Shown here piece by piece: positions 58,471 to 64,000 of a stretch of DNA of 64,000 nucleotides. Where the stretch lies: NCBI GenBank assembly GCA_031253755.1, contig JAIRVT010000003.1, positions 1 to 64,000 on the forward strand, in the 5' to 3' direction. The DNA comes from Enterobacteriaceae bacterium. GTDB lineage: Bacteria; Pseudomonadota; Gammaproteobacteria; Enterobacterales; Enterobacteriaceae. The position numbers and the translations under genes were made by a program. Below the pieces are notes generated by a model. The model did not search any database. It was not told the DNA's origin and saw nothing but the letters and a program-made list of their open reading frames with translations. Each line of letters starts with the position of its first letter. The stretch's first letter is position 1.

Positions 58471-61400
58471 AGTTTATCATTCGAATCAACTTGATCTTTT
58501 GAAAGAGTTGATGGCGATATTTATCAGAGAAAATCCTCTCGCTAACCCATTTGACAAAGAAGTGATTCTGGTTCAAAGCCCCGGAATGTCACAGTGGCTG
58601 CAAATTCAGCTGGCAGAAAAGCTGGGCATTGCGGCAAATATGGAGTTTCCCCTGCCGGCAACTTTTATCTGGCAAATGTTTACTCAGGTGTTGCCTGACG
58701 TTCCTAAAGAAAGTGCTTTTAGCAAAGATGCCATGAAATGGAAGCTGATGACACTGTTGCCTGATTTGTTAACCGAGCCTGAATTTGTGGCACTCAGGCA
58801 TTATCTCGATCAGGATAGTGATAAGCGGAAGATTCACCAACTGGCTGGCAGAGTCGCAGACCTGTTTGACCAGTATCTGGTTTATCGTCCTCAATGGCTG
58901 GAAAGTTGGGAAAATGGACAGCTTATCGAAGGGTTAAGTGCCAATCAGGAATGGCAAAAACGGCTATGGATTGAGCTGAATGAATATACTCGTCGGCTAC
59001 AGCAGCCGATGTGGCATCGCGCTAATTTATATCAGCGGTTTATCTCAACGCTGGAACAGGAAAATTTTCCTCTGGAAAAACTGCCTTCACGGGTTTTTAT
59101 CTGTGGCATCTCTTCCTTGCCACCGACCTATCTGCAAGTATTCAAGGCGTTAGGAAAAAAAATTGATATCGACCTGATGTTCACTAACCCATGCCAATAT
59201 TATTGGGGTGATATCCAGAGTCATAAACTTCTCGCGAAACTCAACAGTCGCAAACCCAAACATTACCGTACCCAGCAACAATTGGAGCGATTCAGGGATC
59301 CGGATAATGCATCATCCCTTTTTAATGATGAGGGAGAACAGGATTTGAGTAATCCCTTGCTGGCGTCATGGGGAAAATTGGGCAGAGATAACCTTTACCT
59401 GTTGTCACAGCTGGAGCCGGATGCAGAAATTAATGCGTTTGTCGATTTGACGCAGGATCAGTTGAAAACAGACGAATTGAAAATAGGTGAACTGAAAATA
59501 GATTGCGTTTTGCACCAGATCCAGCAGGATATTCTGAATCTGGAAGATCATGCTCAGATTGGCTCTACCGATAATACATTCAAGAACAGCCTGAAAAAAC
59601 GGCCGATAGATTGGCAGGATCGTTCGTTGTCTTTTCATTCATGCCACAGCCCGCAGAGAGAAGTGGAAGTTTTGCAGGACCAGATTCTGCGCCTGTTAGA
59701 TGATAACCCGGCGCTGACGCCGCGAGATATTATCGTGATGATGGCGGATATCGACAGTTATACCCCCTATATTCAAGCCGTCTTCGGTAATGCGCCGAAT
59801 GAGCGCTATATCCCGTTTGCTATTTCTGACCGTAAAGCACGTCAGGCACACCCGGTGTTACAGGCTTTCATTACGCTGCTGGATTTACCACAGAGCCGTT
59901 TTACCGCAGAACAGGTGTTGGCATTACTGGAAGTACCTGCACTGGCGGGTAAATTTAATATTCAGGAAGATGGGTTACGTTTACTGCGCCGCTGGGTAAA
60001 AGAGTCGGGAATTTGTTGGGGATTGGATGATGACAATATTGAAGCGCTTTCACTCCCCGCGACAGGGCAGAATACCTGGCACTTCGGCCTGACCCGGATG
60101 TTGCTGGGTTATGCCATGGATAGCCATGCCGGTCCGTGGAATGATGTTCTGCCTTATGATGAATCCAGTGGCCTCGCCGCTGAACTGGCGGGGCAGCTAG
60201 CCGAGTTTTTGATGGCACTGAACCGTTGGCGCAGGGTGCTGAGTGAAGAACAATTCTTGGCCGATTGGCTGGGGATTTGTCCGCAATTACTGGAAACGTT
60301 TTTTATTGCAGATAGCGAAACAGAACTGGTATTGGCATTAATCACGCAGCAATGGCAGAAGATCACGGAAAATGGCCTGTACGCACATTATGGTGAGAAG
60401 ATCCCACTGGTATTGCTGCGTGATGAACTGGCACTCCGTTTTGATGATGAAAAGATTAGCCAGCGTTTTCTGGCCGGTGCGCTGAATTTTTGTACCCTGA
60501 TGCCAATGCGTTCAGTACCTTTTAAGGTTGTCTGTTTGTTGGGTATGAATGATGGCGTTTACCCCCGCACAATTCCGCCACTGGGTTTCGATCTGATGGC
60601 AGAAAAAGGCCAAAGGGGTGACAGAAAACGGCGTGATGATGACCGTTATCTGTTTCTGGAAGCATTGATTTCGGCAGAAGAGTGTCTTTATATCAGTTAC
60701 ATCGGTAAATCGATCCGTGATGATACAGAGTGCAACCCTTCCGTGTTGGTCAAGGAATTGCTGGATTATGTCTGCCAGAGTTTTTGCCTGCCGGGACAGG
60801 AAATGCTCAATGTTGATGACAGTGCAGAGAAAACCAGAAACCATTTGTTGCAGAAACATTCTCGCGTTCCTTTTGCGATGGAAAATTTTCAGCCCGAACA
60901 TTATCAGCAAAGTTATGCTGCCGAATGGTTACCGGCAGCCAGTTTGCAAGGCACTTCCTCTATTGAGTTCAACCAACCGCTGGATTGCGATACCAGTGAA
61001 ATAAAAGAGGTGGCGCTGGATGAACTGGTGCGTTTCTACCGCCATCCTGTCAGGGCATTTTTTCAGCAAAAACTGAAAGTTCATTTTGTTATTGAAGAAA
61101 CAGATTTGCCTGAAGAAGAACCTTTTGTTTTGGATCACCTGCAACGTTATCAATTCAACCTGCTGTTATTAAACATTCTGATCGAACAGGGATCACCTGA
61201 GCCTCTGTTTTATCATCTGCGGGCATCTGGTGGATTGCCGCACGGGGCATTCGGTGAAGTGTATTGGTTGAATCAGTTAGATGCGATGCAGCCATTGGCT
61301 GAGAAAATACGTGAAGAGCGGATGGATACCGATTTTATCGAGCTTCACCATGAGCTAGATACCGTCACTTTGACCGGCAAAGTTAACCAAATTCAACCGG

Positions 61401-61891
61401 ACGGAATTTTACGTTGGCGTCCGGCGAACTTAACCGCCAATGATGGTATCCAACTATGGATTGAACACCTTGCCTACTGTTTCAACGGGGGAGAGGGTGA
61501 AAGCCGTATGTATGGAAGGGAAAACAGTGCATGGTGTTTTTCACCGCTGGCAATTGATGAGGCTAAAAATCAGCTAAACCAGTTGGTTGATGGCTATTTT
61601 CGGGGAATGTCTGAACCTCTTCCTCTGTTTTGCCGCAGCGGATGGGCATGGCTGGATGCCTGTTATGACAGGGAAAGCCAGCAGATTGATTTCAGTGATG
61701 AAGCCCAACAAAAAGCAGAAAGCTATTTAATTCAGCAGTGGCAGGGCACACAAGGGAAAAATGGTGAAATGGATGACGCTTATATTCAAAGAGCCTTCAG
61801 GCAAGTGGATCAATCATTTTGGGTGCGTATGAAGCGCGAGGTGCAGAGCTATCTGTTGCCTATGGCACATTATTTAAAAAAGAAGAAATAG
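58463..61891 (+). CDS. recC: Exodeoxyribonuclease V subunit gamma RecC
   Basis: The Chi-recognition subunit of RecBCD, used in double-strand-break repair. It has 1142 aa, with the ATG at 58463 chosen because it has a GGAG SD and aligns with E. coli (MLRVYHSN). Family blocks: CHSPQREVEVL near 400, IMNADIDSYTPYIQAVFG-like near 430, and GMNDGVYPRTIPP near 700. A tandem repeat at 59462-59506 adds the residues LKTDELKIGELKID, absent from the E. coli protein. Confidence 0.96.
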   Translation: MFKVYHSNQLDLLKELMAIFIRENPLANPFDKEVILVQSPGMSQWLQIQLAEKLGIAANMEFPLPATFIWQMFTQVLPDVPKESAFSKDAMKWKLMTLLPDLLTEPEFVALRHYLDQDSDKRKIHQLAGRVADLFDQYLVYRPQWLESWENGQLIEGLSANQEWQKRLWIELNEYTRRLQQPMWHRANLYQRFISTLEQENFPLEKLPSRVFICGISSLPPTYLQVFKALGKKIDIDLMFTNPCQYYWGDIQSHKLLAKLNSRKPKHYRTQQQLERFRDPDNASSLFNDEGEQDLSNPLLASWGKLGRDNLYLLSQLEPDAEINAFVDLTQDQLKTDELKIGELKIDCVLHQIQQDILNLEDHAQIGSTDNTFKNSLKKRPIDWQDRSLSFHSCHSPQREVEVLQDQILRLLDDNPALTPRDIIVMMADIDSYTPYIQAVFGNAPNERYIPFAISDRKARQAHPVLQAFITLLDLPQSRFTAEQVLALLEVPALAGKFNIQEDGLRLLRRWVKESGICWGLDDDNIEALSLPATGQNTWHFGLTRMLLGYAMDSHAGPWNDVLPYDESSGLAAELAGQLAEFLMALNRWRRVLSEEQFLADWLGICPQLLETFFIADSETELVLALITQQWQKITENGLYAHYGEKIPLVLLRDELALRFDDEKISQRFLAGALNFCTLMPMRSVPFKVVCLLGMNDGVYPRTIPPLGFDLMAEKGQRGDRKRRDDDRYLFLEALISAEECLYISYIGKSIRDDTECNPSVLVKELLDYVCQSFCLPGQEMLNVDDSAEKTRNHLLQKHSRVPFAMENFQPEHYQQSYAAEWLPAASLQGTSSIEFNQPLDCDTSEIKEVALDELVRFYRHPVRAFFQQKLKVHFVIEETDLPEEEPFVLDHLQRYQFNLLLLNILIEQGSPEPLFYHLRASGGLPHGAFGEVYWLNQLDAMQPLAEKIREERMDTDFIELHHELDTVTLTGKVNQIQPDGILRWRPANLTANDGIQLWIEHLAYCFNGGEGESRMYGRENSAWCFSPLAIDEAKNQLNQLVDGYFRGMSEPLPLFCRSGWAWLDACYDRESQQIDFSDEAQQKAESYLIQQWQGTQGKNGEMDDAYIQRAFRQVDQSFWVRMKREVQSYLLPMAHYLKKKK
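59462..59506 (+). repeat. 15-bp in-frame tandem repeat inside recC
   Basis: Three units TTGAAAACAGACGAA, TTGAAAATAGGTGAA and CTGAAAATAGATTGC encode repeated LK(T/I)xE/D pentapeptides. Confidence 0.85.
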
Positions 61892-61906
61892 GGAGAGTAC
61901 CAGTTG

Positions 61907-64000
61907 ATGCCTAATTATGTTACTCGCATCATAACGATGCTTTTTATGTTGTTTTGGGGCGTAACAGCTTATGCCAACTCACTTTGGCAACTGTTACCGG
62001 AGACTATTCATAAAAGCCAACGTGATTCTCGTGAATATCGGGCTATCCAGTTGAAAAATGGCATGACAGTTCTGCTGGTTTCAGATGAAAAAGCGGTTAA
62101 ATCGCTGGCTGCTGTGGCGATCCCTGTGGGTCATATGGAGAATCCGGATAACCAGCTTGGGTTAGCGCATTATTTAGAACATATGGTATTGATGGGTTCG
62201 AAGCGTTATCCCCAGCCGGGCAGTTTTGCTGATTTTTTGCAGAAGCATGGGGGAAGCCGTAATGCCAGCACCTCAACTAACCGCACCGCCTTTTATCTGG
62301 AAGTTGAAAATGGCTCGCTGGCTGAGGCAACCGATCGTCTGGCTGATGCGCTGGCAGAACCTTTGCTGGATCCGGTCAATGCTAATCGTGAACGTAACGC
62401 CATTGATAACGAGATGACTATAGCCAGAGCAGGAGAAGGGCATCGCATGTGGCAGATCCGCGCTGAAACCCTTAACCCGGCTCACCCGAATTCCCGTTTT
62501 GCGGGCGGCAATCTGGAAACACTGAAAGACAAGCCAGGAAGCAAGTTACAGACAGCGTTGGTTGATTTTTATCAGCGTTACTATTCTGCCAATCTGATGA
62601 AAGGTGTTCTGTATGGCAACCAGTCAATCGAAAAACTGGCTCAGATAGCGGCAGATACCTTTGGCCGGATCCCGGATAGACATGCTGCCGTTTCCAATGC
62701 TTCTGTTTTCAAGACCAATGTTCCGGCGATAACAGATAACGAAAAAGACATCATTATTCATTATGTGCCGTCCAAGCCTTATAAATCGCTGCAACTGGAA
62801 TTCAGTATTGCTGATAACAGTGCGGATTTTCGCAGTAAAACCGATGAATATATTGGTTATCTGATTGGTAACCGCAGTGAAAATACATTGTCCGACTGGT
62901 TGCTGAAACAAGGGCTGGCTGAAGGGATCAGTGCCAGTGCCAACCCGAAAGCCGATGGTAATTCCGGTATTTTTAGTATTTATGTCTCACTGACAGATAA
63001 AGGTCAGGCACAACGCGATCAGGTCATTGCGGCTATCTTCTCTTACATTGACTTGTTAAAACAAAAAGGTATTCAGAAGAGCTATTTTGATGAAATGGCA
63101 AAAGTGTTCAATTTATCTTACCAGTACGCGTCAATCACCCGAGATATGAATTATATTGAGTGGTTAGCGGATGCCATGTTACAAGTTCCGGTTTCTCATG
63201 TACTGGATTCGGGTTACTTGGCGGATGAATACAACCCCAAAGCCATTGCCAGCCGTTTGGCTCAATTAACACCTGAAAATGCCCGGATTTGGTTTATCAG
63301 CCCGAAAGAACCTCATAATAAAGAGGCTTATTTTGTGCAGGCACCTTATCAGGTGAACAAAATTACTCAACAACAACGCGCAGAATGGCAAAAACTCGAA
63401 AAGGGAATGTCATTTTCTGTACCGGAGTTAAACCCTTATATTCCTGATGATTTGACATTAATTAAATCATCAGGCAGCCAGAAACATCCCACAATGATCC
63501 TGACACAGCCGGGAGTGCGTCTGCTTTATATGCCAAGCCAATATTTTGCTGATGAACCGAAAGCAAGTATTACATTGGATTTGCGTAATGCTGATGGCAT
63601 GAAAAGTGCCAAAGAGCAGGTGACTTATGCGTTGTTATCTTACCTGTCCAATCTGGCTCTGGATCAGCTTGGTTATCAGGCTTCTGTTGGAGGGATGACG
63701 ATATCAACGAATTACTCCGAAGGTCTGCAAATTGGCGTGAGTGGTTATACTCAATATTTACCTGAACTGTTAACTTCGGTCATTAGCCAGTACACGGCAT
63801 ATACACCAACTGCGGATGAACTGACGCAAGCGAAATCGTGGTACCGTGACCAAATTGCAATCTCTAATAATGGTAAAGCCTATGAAATGGCGATGCAGCC
63901 GGTTTCTCGCTTATCCAGTGTGCCTTATATTGAACAGGCTGATCGCCTGAAAGTACTGGATAGCATCAGCATTGACGATATCGTGAAATATCGCCAACAA
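61907..64000 (+). CDS. ptrA: Protease III (pitrilysin), partial 5' part
   Basis: A periplasmic M16 zinc metallopeptidase that degrades short polypeptides. The reading frame is open from ATG 61907 to the window end (698 codons; the complete E. coli protein has 962 aa). A Sec signal peptide of about 23 residues ends near AYA. The inverted zinc motif HxxEH is HYLEH, with H88, E91 and H92; the downstream Glu is in the ERNAIDNEM block near 168. It follows recC by 15 nt, the conserved recC-ptrA arrangement. Confidence 0.93.
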   Translation, partial: MPNYVTRIITMLFMLFWGVTAYANSLWQLLPETIHKSQRDSREYRAIQLKNGMTVLLVSDEKAVKSLAAVAIPVGHMENPDNQLGLAHYLEHMVLMGSKRYPQPGSFADFLQKHGGSRNASTSTNRTAFYLEVENGSLAEATDRLADALAEPLLDPVNANRERNAIDNEMTIARAGEGHRMWQIRAETLNPAHPNSRFAGGNLETLKDKPGSKLQTALVDFYQRYYSANLMKGVLYGNQSIEKLAQIAADTFGRIPDRHAAVSNASVFKTNVPAITDNEKDIIIHYVPSKPYKSLQLEFSIADNSADFRSKTDEYIGYLIGNRSENTLSDWLLKQGLAEGISASANPKADGNSGIFSIYVSLTDKGQAQRDQVIAAIFSYIDLLKQKGIQKSYFDEMAKVFNLSYQYASITRDMNYIEWLADAMLQVPVSHVLDSGYLADEYNPKAIASRLAQLTPENARIWFISPKEPHNKEAYFVQAPYQVNKITQQQRAEWQKLEKGMSFSVPELNPYIPDDLTLIKSSGSQKHPTMILTQPGVRLLYMPSQYFADEPKASITLDLRNADGMKSAKEQVTYALLSYLSNLALDQLGYQASVGGMTISTNYSEGLQIGVSGYTQYLPELLTSVISQYTAYTPTADELTQAKSWYRDQIAISNNGKAYEMAMQPVSRLSSVPYIEQADRLKVLDSISIDDIVKYRQQ

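Overview
The window is chromosomal DNA of a gammaproteobacterium in the order Enterobacterales. Most genes match Escherichia coli counterparts almost residue for residue and often share their unusual start codons. Several features point to the Xenorhabdus/Photorhabdus branch of the Morganellaceae: moderate GC content, many dispersed palindromic intergenic repeats, AT-rich gaps, and effector-like genes such as a PI-PLC and an NleD/M91-type metalloprotease. The species cannot be settled from the sequence alone.

Layout. 1-381: promoter and leader of an rRNA operon reading leftward; only about 7 nt of 16S rRNA lie inside the window. 382-7679: gmhB, the MetJ-regulated methionine transporter metNIQ, rcsF, trmO, proS and nlpE. 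7924-12074: rof, an accessory PI-PLC-like gene bracketed by repeats, tilS and an EamA transporter. 12269-28601, all on the minus strand: the envelope/replication block dxr-uppS-cdsA-rseP-bamA-skp-lpxD-fabZ-lpxA-lpxB-rnhB-dnaE-accA. 28956-32172, minus strand: rpsB-tsf-pyrH-frr. 32714-36031: map and SOS-regulated polB. 36.1-38.97 kb: an AT-rich accessory island holding a hypothetical gene, a putative Cys-His-Asp enzyme and a divergently transcribed M91-type metalloprotease, embedded in stacked repeats. 38990-42304, minus strand: thiBPQ. 42534-47215: rppH-ptsP-lgt-thyA. 47438-55578, minus strand: narK and narGHJI, placed between thyA and ppdA, which adjoin in E. coli. 56440-64000: the pseudopilin cluster ppdA-ppdB-ygdB-ppdC, then recC and the 5' part of ptrA, which runs off the window.

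Functionally the core block makes lipid A and undecaprenyl phosphate and assembles outer-membrane proteins: LpxD/A/B, FabZ, CdsA, UppS, Dxr, BamA, Skp and RseP. RcsF and NlpE are envelope-stress sensors that monitor this machinery. Short ORF-to-ORF distances, ATGA/TAATG overlaps and shared strands indicate large operons.

The unusual content lies in three places. First, the 36-39 kb island carries a divergent pair of effector-like genes. Second, the PI-PLC cassette sits between two same-orientation ~98-bp repeats. Third, there are pervasive 13-16-bp tandem duplications, several of them in frame inside lgt, ygdB and recC, along with three families of dispersed palindromic repeats. No CRISPR array, tRNA, transposase or secretion system was seen.
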